Origin: a virus
DNA length: 43,245 bases
Strand: one strand, 5' to 3'
IMG/VR virus record: IMGVR_UViG_3300031772_000073
Span: 1-43,245 of that record
Position 1 is the stretch's first letter; the number at the start of each line of letters is the position of its first letter. The position numbers and the translations under genes were made by a program. Shown here in pieces: positions 24,918-32,754 of this stretch. Below the pieces are notes generated by a model that saw only the letters and a program-made list of their open reading frames with translations, was not told where the DNA came from and ran no database searches.

Positions 24918-25381
24918 AAATTCTCCTCCTCCGCGTTTCTCAATGAATCCAGGTATATGCGGTCTTGTAACTCCAGGTATTTCATCCGCAGGGTATTGTT
25001 CTCCATCGTCGCCTGTAATTTTTTTTGCTGACGCCGATTCCAGAGCGGTACGCGGATCCCGAATTCCGCGAGTTTTAAAACTGAATAGATCGCCCAGCCG
25101 TTACGCGCCAGGTCGTTTTCTCGCGGCGTCGAATAATGCCGGCGGATTAATGTGGTATTGAAAATTATCAAGTCGGATACGTTCGCGATTAAAAAGGCAG
25201 CCACGTAGCGCTTGGCCGGATGCATATTCGGCCACAGGTAATCGATCGGGATCTTCGCAGTCTCAAAAACCGATTCGGTCGTGAGCATCGGCAGCGAGAA
25301 ATGCGCGAACTCTCCGGATGTTTCCGGCATTGTAAACCCGCCCCAGTTGGTGATTAATAAAAATGAAATTAAAATTATCAT
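24914..25381 (-). CDS. Membrane protein near the lysis cassette, possible spanin-like role
   Basis: 155 residues. A hydrophobic N-terminus (MIILISFLLITNWGGF) and a second apolar stretch (YVAAFLIANVSDLIIF) frame a soluble loop; the C-terminal third is a charged helix (RRQQKKLQATMENNTLRMKY). Gram-negative phages need spanins near endolysin and holin, and a membrane anchor plus helix would suit that. The evidence is position and topology only; overlaps on both sides show co-translation. Confidence 0.45.
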   Translation of the reverse strand: MIILISFLLITNWGGFTMPETSGEFAHFSLPMLTTESVFETAKIPIDYLWPNMHPAKRYVAAFLIANVSDLIIFNTTLIRRHYSTPRENDLARNGWAIYSVLKLAEFGIRVPLWNRRQQKKLQATMENNTLRMKYLELQDRIYLDSLRNAEEENL

Positions 25382-26730
25382 GGTTGATCAATGCTCCAAA
25401 CCGCGCCGGAAATCGTGCCATTGTTGCCAACACCGGAACTATCGCTAGCGACAACTCCATTAAATTCATTCAACTTATACCAAAGTTTTAATGAATCCGT
25501 TGTCATCGGTCTGACATTATTATATAGTCTTTTAATTTGAGCACTCGTTAAAGCAATTTTAAATATCATTGGGTTGCTAATATAGCCAATCATATAGCTC
25601 GATGGATTGCTGTTGGAACCAACATAACAATTCCCCGCCGATGTTATTACCGTTCCACTTAGTGGTATTGCGTTTACGCTATCGCCATCAACGTATTGTT
25701 TAATGTTAATTCCATCATAAGTTAAAGCACCCATATACCACTTCCCGGAAACAATGTTTTGTCCAACTAAAGCTCCTGACGATGTGTTTGTCCAAACTTT
25801 AATCTCGAATTTGTTTACTGACTGCCATCTTAAATAAAATTGTCTATTTGAACCAACATCATCGTTAGCCATCAATTCACAAGTTCCCGATCCTGGAACT
25901 GCATCAAATTTAAACCAACATAATGCAGTCATGGCGTTTGCACCATCCAACATATCCATTGCACCACAATTTATTGCAGTAGTTAATCCGTCGAACTTCA
26001 AAGAACTCCCATGATTCGTTTTCCCCATCGCTACCGGCGTATCGATGTTCCAGGTCGCACCCGATATCGTGCCGTTATTTGCATTGCCGCTTGAGTCTCC
26101 GGCGACCGTGCCGGTAAATTCGGATAACGGTAGCCAGAGTTTCAAAGAATCGGTAGAGTAGATTTTTTCGGGATGATTGTAGAGAAAACTTATTCCAGTT
26201 GCAGTTAGAGTTCTTGTGTATAATTGAACCCCCCCTATCCAACCATTCATATATCGAGTTGCTTCGCCACCAATGACAGTAACAACTCCGGTAGAGTCTA
26301 TGTTTTTATTTTCTCCAGTAGGATCAGCTGTGCATACCAATATACCATCGAGATAAAGATTTTCTCCAGTTGCATTATCTCTATCTACAACAAAAATTAT
26401 ATTATGCCACCTACTATCTATAATTGTATTTGTCGAGCAAGTTACAGCAACGCCATCTGTATTGTCTCTTATTTGGCACATATATTTATTATTAAAAATC
26501 CCAACACCTATTGTCATATTCGTTCCGCTTGTTCGAAGGAACACTCTTTTTGTATTGCTTTGTGTCCATCCAATAGGAATTTTTGCCCATAGATTGATTG
26601 AAAAATCTTTTATTCCAACTAAACCAACATTACTAAAACTTGAAATATTGTCATTTGTTCCATCAAAATACAAACTGCTCCCATGCCCCCATATCAGAAT
26701 CGGTATAATGACAAGCAATAAGCGTTTCAT
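25378..26730 (-). CDS. Exported protein with two LamG/concanavalin-like domains
   Basis: 450 residues. A Sec signal peptide (MKRLLLVIIPILIWGHG) is followed by two tandem LamG-like jelly-roll domains at about 18-215 and 245-445. Both carry the typical SLxFDG start, an FSINLWAKI / ALCWFKF strand, GxW(H/Y) segments, and an end of the form LKLW...DSSG..NNGTISGA.W.ID. The same end unit occurs in the next gene, so the set arose by duplication. LamG domains bind glycans or proteins. The gene is AT-rich compared with its neighbours. It would be secreted by the host, so a role at the cell surface is more likely than one in the virion. Confidence 0.8.
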   Translation of the reverse strand: MKRLLLVIIPILIWGHGSSLYFDGTNDNISSFSNVGLVGIKDFSINLWAKIPIGWTQSNTKRVFLRTSGTNMTIGVGIFNNKYMCQIRDNTDGVAVTCSTNTIIDSRWHNIIFVVDRDNATGENLYLDGILVCTADPTGENKNIDSTGVVTVIGGEATRYMNGWIGGVQLYTRTLTATGISFLYNHPEKIYSTDSLKLWLPLSEFTGTVAGDSSGNANNGTISGATWNIDTPVAMGKTNHGSSLKFDGLTTAINCGAMDMLDGANAMTALCWFKFDAVPGSGTCELMANDDVGSNRQFYLRWQSVNKFEIKVWTNTSSGALVGQNIVSGKWYMGALTYDGINIKQYVDGDSVNAIPLSGTVITSAGNCYVGSNSNPSSYMIGYISNPMIFKIALTSAQIKRLYNNVRPMTTDSLKLWYKLNEFNGVVASDSSGVGNNGTISGAVWSIDQP

Positions 26731-27435
26731 CTATTTTTCCTTTCCGGAAATGACGGGGGTATCGAAAGACCATATGCCGGATGTAATCCATCCGTTATTG
26801 CTGTTCCCGGATGAATCAGCAACAGAAGTTCCAGTATATTCATCTAATTTTAACCAGATTTTTAATGAGTCAGTATTCTTTGGTCGTAAATTCATAAATG
26901 AATAAATTATTTCGGCTTTTGTTATTGCTCTTCGATAAAATCTTATCTCATCCATATACCCTTCATATTGTCCAAACTTCCATACGCTATTATTACCAAT
27001 ACGACCAACAGTAAAAGCGGTTTTGCTATCGTAAACGGTGTCTATATATACTCTTAAACTATCTCCACGGGTAGCGGTTATTACAAAGTGATGCCACCTT
27101 GAATCTCCGCAAGATTTAACACTCGAAATTGTATTTTCAACCGCGTTGCTGTCTCGTACGAAAAAATTCATCTTACCATTTGTTAAAACGTAATTCATAA
27201 ATCCTTGGTCTAACCCGCCAGTTGCTCTTTTAAAACTAAACGCTCTGTTCGCCGGAGGATTGGTGTATTTCGCCCAACATTCCCACGACCAGCTTACGGA
27301 ATCTAAATCTACACCAGCGTTATGATTAACCTGTATGACGGAAGATGTTGATTTAAATAACTCACTGCTCCCGTGTGTCGCTTTACCCTGACCGAAAATC
27401 AGGAGCGGAATTAAGAGAATTAGGAGTTTTCTCAT
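26731..27435 (-). CDS. Exported protein with one LamG-like domain
   Basis: 234 residues: signal peptide MRKLLILLIPLLIFGQG, then one LamG-type domain with SWSWECWAKY, SFKRATGGLDQGFMNY, SRWHHFVITATRGDSLRVY and GYMDEIRFYRRAITKAEI. The C-terminus (LKIWLKLDEYTGTSVADSS then GNSNNGWITSGIW) is homologous to the two units of the following gene. The stop abuts the next start. It is a sister gene of the two-domain protein and low in GC. Confidence 0.78.
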   Translation of the reverse strand: MRKLLILLIPLLIFGQGKATHGSSELFKSTSSVIQVNHNAGVDLDSVSWSWECWAKYTNPPANRAFSFKRATGGLDQGFMNYVLTNGKMNFFVRDSNAVENTISSVKSCGDSRWHHFVITATRGDSLRVYIDTVYDSKTAFTVGRIGNNSVWKFGQYEGYMDEIRFYRRAITKAEIIYSFMNLRPKNTDSLKIWLKLDEYTGTSVADSSGNSNNGWITSGIWSFDTPVISGKEK

Positions 27436-28403
27436 GGTTTGGTTTTCCTTGTGTGGGTGTAGCCTTCAGTTCGACCCTTAAGAGTATCAAGAACGTTGCA
27501 ATAAACAAACAGAGTGTTAACTGCTACACGCTCAGTCAACGGGAATAGCGGCAAGGTCGCACCGTACCAGGCTGGAGAAAACCGATCCGTCGCGGTGACG
27601 CCAACGATAACGGTTGTGTCGATTATTCGTGTTCCACCAAAGGTTTCTGTTCCCCAACAATCACCCATAAGTGATCCGGGTTTTAATCCACTCGTATCCG
27701 CACCGGAAAAAATCATAAAACTTGGATTCTTTCCTGCGACGGTAGTTGAACAAATATAGGCTTTGCCATATGGTGCCGGTAGAGATCCCAATGAACTCGA
27801 TGTTGAATCGTTGGTTACCGGTTTAGTCTGATCAAGTAACATCCAGCCAGGCTTGAATAAAACGCTGGCCTGTGCCAAGTTCAAAAAATAGGATCCCTTT
27901 TTCGAAACGATGTAAACCGTGTCGTTGGAAATCCGAAAATACACCGTATCCACCGCGCTCGCAAATCCCAGGGAATCGACCAAAGTCTTGTGCGTGAATT
28001 TCTGCAGATCTGAATTGAACTGCGCCGTATCACCGACCGTCCCGATCACGGTCTTCCCATTGGCCGGAAAAATGGTATCAATCTTCATCCGCCGTCCCTG
28101 TTCGACCACCACATCACCGCCGCCGAGATTAATCTGCGTGCTCAGGATCGTGAGCGGTGAAAAACTAACGATAGAATCCACCGCGAGTTTATGAAAAAAT
28201 GCGGAGTCCACTTTATACACCCGGGATCCGATGATCAAGAAATATCCTTGATCCGCCGTGACTGTATCGAAAATATAGGATCCGCTATTACTTTTCGGCA
28301 GCTGTACCTTGCCGAAATCAAACGGCGCCGGCGTATAACTCCCGGCCGCGAACGCCGCATTTGCAATCACCAGGGCCGCGATGATCAGGATTAGTCGTTT
28401 CAT
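27432..28403 (-). CDS. Exported protein of unknown function
   Basis: 323 residues from the ATG at 28401-28403, chosen for its TAAGGAGC ribosome site. The start MKRLILIIAALVIANAAFAA is a textbook Sec signal peptide. The mature part is mostly beta, with GYFLIIGSRVYKVDSAFFHK, repeated Thr/Val/Asp strands, and no recognised domain. The first half is GC-richer than the LamG genes; the second half is AT-richer. It lies in a run of four exported proteins at the start of the late operon. Confidence 0.7.
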   Translation of the reverse strand: MKRLILIIAALVIANAAFAAGSYTPAPFDFGKVQLPKSNSGSYIFDTVTADQGYFLIIGSRVYKVDSAFFHKLAVDSIVSFSPLTILSTQINLGGGDVVVEQGRRMKIDTIFPANGKTVIGTVGDTAQFNSDLQKFTHKTLVDSLGFASAVDTVYFRISNDTVYIVSKKGSYFLNLAQASVLFKPGWMLLDQTKPVTNDSTSSSLGSLPAPYGKAYICSTTVAGKNPSFMIFSGADTSGLKPGSLMGDCWGTETFGGTRIIDTTVIVGVTATDRFSPAWYGATLPLFPLTERVAVNTLFVYCNVLDTLKGRTEGYTHTRKTKP

Positions 28404-28413
28404 GGCTTGCTCC

Positions 28414-28875
28414 TTAATCATCCGGCAGATCCGGCTGCCACATCGACCAGAGGAATAACTTGACCCAGAGCCGGGCCCGGTTGCCGTGCAGGGTCGCGCT
28501 GGATTTTATGACGACGCGCAGATAACGGTTCGCCACCGGAAAAATCGTGGATGAATGCGCCAGCGTATCGCTCAGCCGGAAGATCGTGTTGCCGGCTTCG
28601 TTACCCAGGGTATCGGACGGCATGAAAAATGAATCGCTAAGCGCGTTCTTGGTCAAAAAATAAACGCGGTAGTTCGTGGAGTCCGCCGGATTGGTTGTCT
28701 TGACCGTGATGCCCGGGTACGGCCAGTGGCCGATCCAGATCGTACCGCTTACCAGGGTCGTATTCTTTTTCAGGGTATCACCGTTCCAGAGCGCGGTCAC
28801 GCCCGGCGCGTCGATTACGCTTTCGGCCACACCCAGGACCGTCAATGCCAGGACCAGAAAAATCATCCGCTTCAT
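28414..28875 (-). CDS. Exported protein of unknown function, first gene of the late operon
   Basis: 153 residues: signal peptide MKRMIFLVLALTVLGVAES, then a small beta domain with LWNGDTLKKNTTLVSGTIWI and NRYLRVVIKSSATLHGNRAR near the end, which recalls beta-sandwich adhesin-type folds without naming one. GCAAAGGAGACTTAA precedes the ATG. It is the first gene after the terminator and probable late promoter at 28.9-29.05 kb. Confidence 0.68.
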   Translation of the reverse strand: MKRMIFLVLALTVLGVAESVIDAPGVTALWNGDTLKKNTTLVSGTIWIGHWPYPGITVKTTNPADSTNYRVYFLTKNALSDSFFMPSDTLGNEAGNTIFRLSDTLAHSSTIFPVANRYLRVVIKSSATLHGNRARLWVKLFLWSMWQPDLPDD

Positions 28876-28896
28876 TTAAGTCTCCTTTGCTTGCAA

Positions 28897-28937
28897 AAAT
28901 AAGGACCCGGCCGAGAGTCATTGATACCGGCCGGGTC
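28897..28937 (-). terminator. Intrinsic terminator between early and late operons
   Basis: GACCCGGCCG (28904-28913) pairs perfectly with CGGCCGGGTC (28928-28937) around a 14-base loop. On the minus strand it is followed by CTTATTTTTGC, a T-rich tract. Read on the plus strand it is followed by TTTGTGCTTT, so it may work both ways. It lies just downstream of the likely late promoter, so the late operon must read through it or be regulated here. Confidence 0.72.
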
Positions 28938-29013
28938 TTTGTGCTTTAGGGGGGTTATTTTGGGATTACATAAGTCCTCCCAGGTTAAGTTTAATGTCCG
29001 CAATCCTTGTCTC

Positions 29014-29043
29014 ATTATATAAAACTGTAAGATGTGTTTCCAA
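29014..29043 (-). promoter_or_regulatory. Probable late promoter
   Basis: On the minus strand a perfect -10 TATAAT (29014-29019) lies 18 bases from the weak -35 TTGGAA (29038-29043). A stronger-looking TTGACA at 29046-29051 is too far away at 26 bases. A good -10 with a poor -35 is the pattern of activator-dependent promoters such as Mu Pm and the late promoters. It would drive the exported, lysis, head and tail genes. Confidence 0.6.
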
Positions 29044-29056
29044 GTTGTCAAGGATT

Positions 29057-29066
29057 AAATGCATTT
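29057..29066. promoter_or_regulatory. Palindrome upstream of the late promoter, possible activator site
   Basis: AAATGCATTT is a perfect 10-base palindrome, centred about 55 bases upstream of the expected late start and touching the MuF stop codon. An activator binding there could compensate for the weak -35. The assignment is only by position. Confidence 0.3.
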
Positions 29067-29872
29067 TAAATCACCCGCGGCGCATAATCACGGCGCCAGA
29101 TCTCGCTCCCAATTACGATGATCTCCTGGCCGATCACGATTACCGCCTCGATATCGCATTCGCAGTTCGGATGAAACGGAATCCGCGGCGCGTCCTTGAT
29201 GTTATAGACGTTGCCGATGTGCGGACCGCAGATCGGGCAGCCGGGATTCTTGCCGATCACCCGGACCCACTCCACGCCGGCCTGGTTGTAATACGCCCGG
29301 CGACCCTCGGTATGCGCCCGGGCCAACTCGGTCCGCGCGATCATATCCGCCCGTTCTGTTACCTTGTCGAATACGCCCTTGGGTAACCCCTCATTGACCA
29401 GCCGCTTGGCGAGTTCCGGTACGCCTTCGCCCTGGATGATCCCGAGCCGGATCTGCGACTTGATCATCTGGCGCACGTCTTCGCCCAAGCCCGTGATTTG
29501 ATCGTAGGTATAATCCTGGACGAACGCCAGCGCCGGCTTGTCGATGAGCGGAAATTGCCGGTAGATCCCCAGCTGATCCATACCGTCCCGGACACCCGTT
29601 TCAAAGATTCTCACGAGCGGCAGCGTTTCCAGCATCTGCTTGGCGAGCGGCGGGACCGTGACCAGAAGCTTGCCCGACGGCAGCCGCTTGCGCTCGCCGT
29701 CGATCAGCCGGTCGACCTCTGCCACCGCGCTGCGCATCCATTTAAGTTTTTTCGTTTCGGCGGCCGGCAGTTCTGTGATCTTTTCCAGCATTCGGCGTCG
29801 CGTATCGGCCAGGACGCGTCGCAGGTCGCGGTAACTTTTTTCAGTTAGGAATTTTAAATCAGTTCCGGCCAT
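29066..29872 (-). CDS. MuF-like minor head protein (Mu gpF / SPP1 gp7 family)
   Basis: 268 residues from ATG at 29870-29872; a longer frame covers the previous gene and has no family match. The C-terminal MuF domain is clear: ADMIARTELARAHTEGRR, VRVIGKNPGCPICGPHIG, and RIPFHPNCECDIEAV, with CxxC and HPNC(x)C metal-type residues. The N-terminal part is helical. MuF proteins are normally next to the portal and are packed into the head; here the gene is 8 kb away at the end of the early operon, before the early/late terminator. Confidence 0.85.
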   Translation of the reverse strand: MAGTDLKFLTEKSYRDLRRVLADTRRRMLEKITELPAAETKKLKWMRSAVAEVDRLIDGERKRLPSGKLLVTVPPLAKQMLETLPLVRIFETGVRDGMDQLGIYRQFPLIDKPALAFVQDYTYDQITGLGEDVRQMIKSQIRLGIIQGEGVPELAKRLVNEGLPKGVFDKVTERADMIARTELARAHTEGRRAYYNQAGVEWVRVIGKNPGCPICGPHIGNVYNIKDAPRIPFHPNCECDIEAVIVIGQEIIVIGSEIWRRDYAPRVI

Positions 29873-30131
29873 TATGGTTACGCTCCACGGCCTGCCGGAA
29901 AAGCGGCAGGATGTAGTGGCTGTTCCGGCGATAATACGGCAGCCGGTTGTAAAGCCGAAGCAGGAATCGGACGTCGTCGCGCCGGAGGAATTTGATCCGT
30001 TTCCGGGTGACGACGTCGATGGAGGTAATGGGATAGAGCAGGCCTTTCTTCGCCCACTTGGAAAGCGTTCCCTTGCAGATCCCGAACTGCCGGGCCGTCT
30101 CGTCAAACGTCAGGTATTCCTTAACCCGCAT
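29859..30131 (-). CDS. Small MerR/excisionase-like DNA-binding protein
   Basis: 90 residues with an N-terminal winged helix-turn-helix: YLTFDETARQFGICKGTLSK WAKKGLLYP, followed by a basic wing (VVTRKRIKFLRRDD) and a basic tail. It lies near the end of the early operon, immediately before the late promoter, which is where Mu carries its late activators. It may thus regulate late genes, but it does not look like Mor or C. It overlaps both neighbours. Confidence 0.65.
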   Translation of the reverse strand: MRVKEYLTFDETARQFGICKGTLSKWAKKGLLYPITSIDVVTRKRIKFLRRDDVRFLLRLYNRLPYYRRNSHYILPLFRQAVERNHNGRN

Positions 30132-30321
30132 GATCGGCGCTCTCCAGGATATCGCCCGCTTGGATTTTTTCCATTTCGCTGTCGCGATGCCCGTCCTTAT
30201 ACCCGCGGTTGTAATTTCTCACTGCGAAGCAGGCGACGATAAACATGCCGACCGCGCCGCCGAGACCGAACATAAGAGCACTGACGGCTATCAATACGTC
30301 TATGCTGACTTTCCCGTGCAT
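30121..30321 (-). CDS. Small single-pass membrane protein
   Basis: 66 residues. One membrane segment (VLIAVSALMFGLGGAVGMFI then VACFAV, about 9-33), followed by a charged tail (NRGYKDGHRDSEMEKIQ). AAGGAGGGTTAA precedes the ATG. Function unknown; an early membrane protein could alter host physiology or block superinfection. Confidence 0.55.
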   Translation of the reverse strand: MHGKVSIDVLIAVSALMFGLGGAVGMFIVACFAVRNYNRGYKDGHRDSEMEKIQAGDILESADHAG

Positions 30322-30740
30322 TTAACCCTCCTTTTTTCACTTTTCAGATACTCAATAAAATTACTGGCCAGGGTCCGGGACAACTCCTCGATCCGCTCGA
30401 TCTTCTGCGATACTAAGTACCCTTTCACCCGGTCTTCGTTCCAACCCGCATCCCGAATCAGCCAGCCGATCTTGTCGCGCTGCGCCGGCGTGCAGCCGAG
30501 CGTCATTCCTTCTTCCCGCATGGCCTGGTCGATCTTTTCACTCGCCCGGTATCCGGGCCGGTCTTCGCCGGCGATGTGGATGAGCAGGTCGATGAACTTA
30601 CGGGCGTCCGCGCGTGAGAGACGGCTGATGTTATCCAAATTTAAGTTATGCTTAAGTACGTAATGCAGCATTTCGCTGTCGAATCCGAGTTGATGCGCAG
30701 TAGCCCAGATCTTGCGGATTTGTCCCGGACTCGCGTTCAT
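30300..30740 (-). CDS. gp16-like protein (DUF1018 type)
   Basis: 146 residues with the pattern of the Mu gp16 / DUF1018 family: SPGQIRKIWATAHQLGFDSE near the N-terminus, a helical middle, and TPAQRDKIGWLIRDAGWNED near residue 90, a duplicated motif in which each half starts with a P-G/A-Q-(R/I)-x-K-I pattern. It is typical of early or middle regions of Mu-like phages. Biochemical role unknown. Confidence 0.7.
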   Translation of the reverse strand: MNASPGQIRKIWATAHQLGFDSEMLHYVLKHNLNLDNISRLSRADARKFIDLLIHIAGEDRPGYRASEKIDQAMREEGMTLGCTPAQRDKIGWLIRDAGWNEDRVKGYLVSQKIERIEELSRTLASNFIEYLKSEKRRVKCTGKSA

Positions 30741-30743
30741 TCT

Positions 30744-31073
30744 TTATGCCACCCGATCCGGGAAAAGAATCCCCTGAATCTTGGTCGCGGTCGCCCGGTC
30801 AAAATCGTGCAGCCGCTCCGCGATCTTGGCCATCCGCGATTTCAATTGTCGCACATAACGCTGGATCTCTTGAGGTGTCCGGGGTAGGAAATACCCGTAC
30901 GGACGCTCCATCGTCGAAGCGATCATCACGCCCCGGCCGATCAATTCCCGCACCAGGCGCCGGACCTCCCGCTCGCTGATTCCCAGGGCTTCGGCGATAT
31001 ACCGGGCCTGGATCGGTTCTGCACTGGATGCCAAAATATTATTGATTTTTTTACGCATCGTGTCGCGATCCAT
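30744..31073 (-). CDS. Winged helix DNA-binding protein
   Basis: 109 residues from ATG at 31071-31073 (AAAGGAGGATTA before it). The N-terminal domain is a winged helix: RKKINNILASSAEPIQARYI then AEALGISEREVRRLVRELIG and a wing (ASTMERPYGYFLP), similar to replication- or repressor-type winged helices. The C-terminal helix has basic residues (RYVRQLKSRMAKIAERLHDF). It probably regulates transcription or assists transposition. Confidence 0.65.
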   Translation of the reverse strand: MDRDTMRKKINNILASSAEPIQARYIAEALGISEREVRRLVRELIGRGVMIASTMERPYGYFLPRTPQEIQRYVRQLKSRMAKIAERLHDFDRATATKIQGILFPDRVA

Positions 31074-31083
31074 TAATCCTCCT

Positions 31084-31434
31084 TTAATCCCCATCCAGGA
31101 TCAGTTCCCAGTTCCCAACTTTGCGGCCGACTTCATGTTCGATGGATCGCTTCAATTCCTCCCGACTTCGGCTATTCTCTCCGGTTTTTAAGTTTAGCCC
31201 GATCCGGCTGTTCCAGATCAGCGTCCGGATGATGTAGAGATTGGTTTCATTCACCGCGCCGGTATTCACGACCCCGATCTTTTTGAGATCGCTGTCGAAC
31301 TCGTCGACCATCTTCTTTTTCTCGATCTGCAGCTCACGCCGGATCCATGCCGTGATCTGGTACGTCCGCACCGCGAAATATCCGATCCCCGCCAAAAGAA
31401 AAAGAACGTTGAGAACCGGCCAAAATTTTTTCAT
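31084..31434 (-). CDS. Membrane-anchored protein of unknown function
   Basis: 116 residues: N-terminal membrane segment (FWPVLNVLFLLAGIGYFAV), then a helical, charged soluble part (IRRELQIEKKKMVDEFDSDL) and a short C-terminal domain. The start overlaps the upstream stop (ATGA). No family recognised. Confidence 0.55.
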   Translation of the reverse strand: MKKFWPVLNVLFLLAGIGYFAVRTYQITAWIRRELQIEKKKMVDEFDSDLKKIGVVNTGAVNETNLYIIRTLIWNSRIGLNLKTGENSRSREELKRSIEHEVGRKVGNWELILDGD

Positions 31435-31805
31435 CGGCCCTCCTGCGCGCAGTTGATCACCGCCTTCACCATATTCGCCGCGTGGTTGATCGCATCCCGC
31501 GTATGGTTAATGAGCGCAACCCGATCGGATCCGTTCCCCGGCCGTTCGAATTTGGCGATCTTGACCCGCAGCAATTCGAGCGCGACGTCGACATCATCCA
31601 GATTCTTAATAAGATCCGCCGGCATCTCTGCGCCAGGGAACGTGACTATTTTCCTCTTCTTGTCCCGACAATCCCCCCGCGCCTGCTTAATTTCATTTTC
31701 AATCCCGTCGACTCGTTCCCGGATATCGGTAATTTTTGATTTCCGCGGCCGCCCCCGCTTTAAGGGATGGATTCGCGGTCGTCCAGGTCTTCTATGCCGG
31801 CCCAT
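31431..31805 (-). CDS. AT-hook DNA-binding protein next to the MuB-like ATPase
   Basis: 124 residues. Two AT-hook motifs lie in the first 22 residues, GRPR at 8-11 and RGRPRK at 17-22, the minor-groove motif that binds AT-rich DNA. The rest is helical and charged. GAAAGGGGGCATAGC precedes the ATG, and the gene follows the MuB-like gene by one base. MuB itself favours AT-rich DNA, so this protein could help choose or condense target DNA. That link is a guess. Confidence 0.65.
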   Translation of the reverse strand: MGRHRRPGRPRIHPLKRGRPRKSKITDIRERVDGIENEIKQARGDCRDKKRKIVTFPGAEMPADLIKNLDDVDVALELLRVKIAKFERPGNGSDRVALINHTRDAINHAANMVKAVINCAQEGR

Positions 31806-31806
31806 G

Positions 31807-32733
31807 CTATGCCCCCTTTCCGGCGCGCTGCGCCACCAGGTCTTCCAGCGCCTCGTTCAATTTAAATTCGTTCGGCTTGCCGGGATACTGGCCGGCCAGC
31901 ATCATCGTCACCGCGCTCCGGGAATAACCGGCCGCGTCGGCCAGTTCCTTGTGGGTGATCCCGTACTGATCCATCTGGGTCCGGATATTCTTAGTCCAGA
32001 TTTCCTTGCACATCTCGGCCGTGATTTTTTTCTCGCCCACGCTTTCACAGATCTCGGCCAACTGGGAAATGATCGACGCGATCCGCAGCGGATTGTGGAG
32101 TTTCCGGCAGATGATCCTGACCGCCGGCGGATCGATCTTGACGTCCTCCCAGCCGGCCACCCACTCGCAGTAATGCTCCGCCTCGCTGTCCGTGAAGCGT
32201 GGCATTTCGATCTTCCGGGTACGCAAATTGATCTCCGGCACGGTCCGCAGTTTCTCGTACAGCTCCGGTTGGGCTACGAGGATGATCGAAAGCAGCCCCA
32301 TCCGGCGGCCGAAGCCCAGCTCCAGCACCCGCTTCAGCGCCCGGAGCGTTTCCCGGCCCAGGGCGTGCGCTTCGTCGATCATCACGCAGATCGGCTTGTC
32401 CTCCTGGGTCTTAACGCCCAGTATCCGGCGCAGCTGCTCGGTCCGCGCCTCGATGTACCGCCGCGGGTCCTCCCCGAAGTGCCGGATGATCACGGCCATG
32501 ATCCCGCCGACCCGCAGCAGTTCCTTTTCCGGCTGGCTGATCCAGATCACGTGGACGCCGGCCTCCTCGATCGTGCCCATCGCGTTATAGACCGCGGTCG
32601 ACTTGCCGACGCCGACTTCGCCGATGATCGCCGTGATCGATCCCGGGTGCATGACCGCGCGCTCGCACGCCTGCGCGATCTGCCGCAGGGCTTTCGTCTC
32701 GAACATTTTTTCCGGATAAGTTACTCGAAACAT
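31807..32733 (-). CDS. MuB-like transposition ATPase with C-terminal helix-turn-helix
   Basis: 308 residues of the AAA+ target-DNA activator family. Walker A GEVGVGKST (38-46) and Walker B ICVMIDEAH (115-123) are intact, with an arginine-rich patch (FGRRMGL) after the second beta strand. Residues 258-284 (GITHKELADAAGYSRSAVTM then MLAGQYPG) form a Cro/XRE-like helix-turn-helix, at the opposite end from where Mu B has it. It follows the transposase gene by 21 bases, as in Mu A-B. It captures target DNA and stimulates the transposase. Confidence 0.88.
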   Translation of the reverse strand: MFRVTYPEKMFETKALRQIAQACERAVMHPGSITAIIGEVGVGKSTAVYNAMGTIEEAGVHVIWISQPEKELLRVGGIMAVIIRHFGEDPRRYIEARTEQLRRILGVKTQEDKPICVMIDEAHALGRETLRALKRVLELGFGRRMGLLSIILVAQPELYEKLRTVPEINLRTRKIEMPRFTDSEAEHYCEWVAGWEDVKIDPPAVRIICRKLHNPLRIASIISQLAEICESVGEKKITAEMCKEIWTKNIRTQMDQYGITHKELADAAGYSRSAVTMMLAGQYPGKPNEFKLNEALEDLVAQRAGKGA

Positions 32734-32754
32734 AAGGTTGCCACCTTTCCGGGG

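Noticed and set aside
29046-29051. TTGACA as the -35 of the late promoter
   Set aside because: It is 26 bases from TATAAT, too far; with the properly spaced hexamer TACAGT the -10 is poor. TTGGAA at 18 bases fits better.
29873-30106. N-terminal extension of the MuF-like protein
   Set aside because: The extension is out of frame with the HTH gene it covers and has the low-complexity look of a shadow; the ATG at 29872 fits the family.
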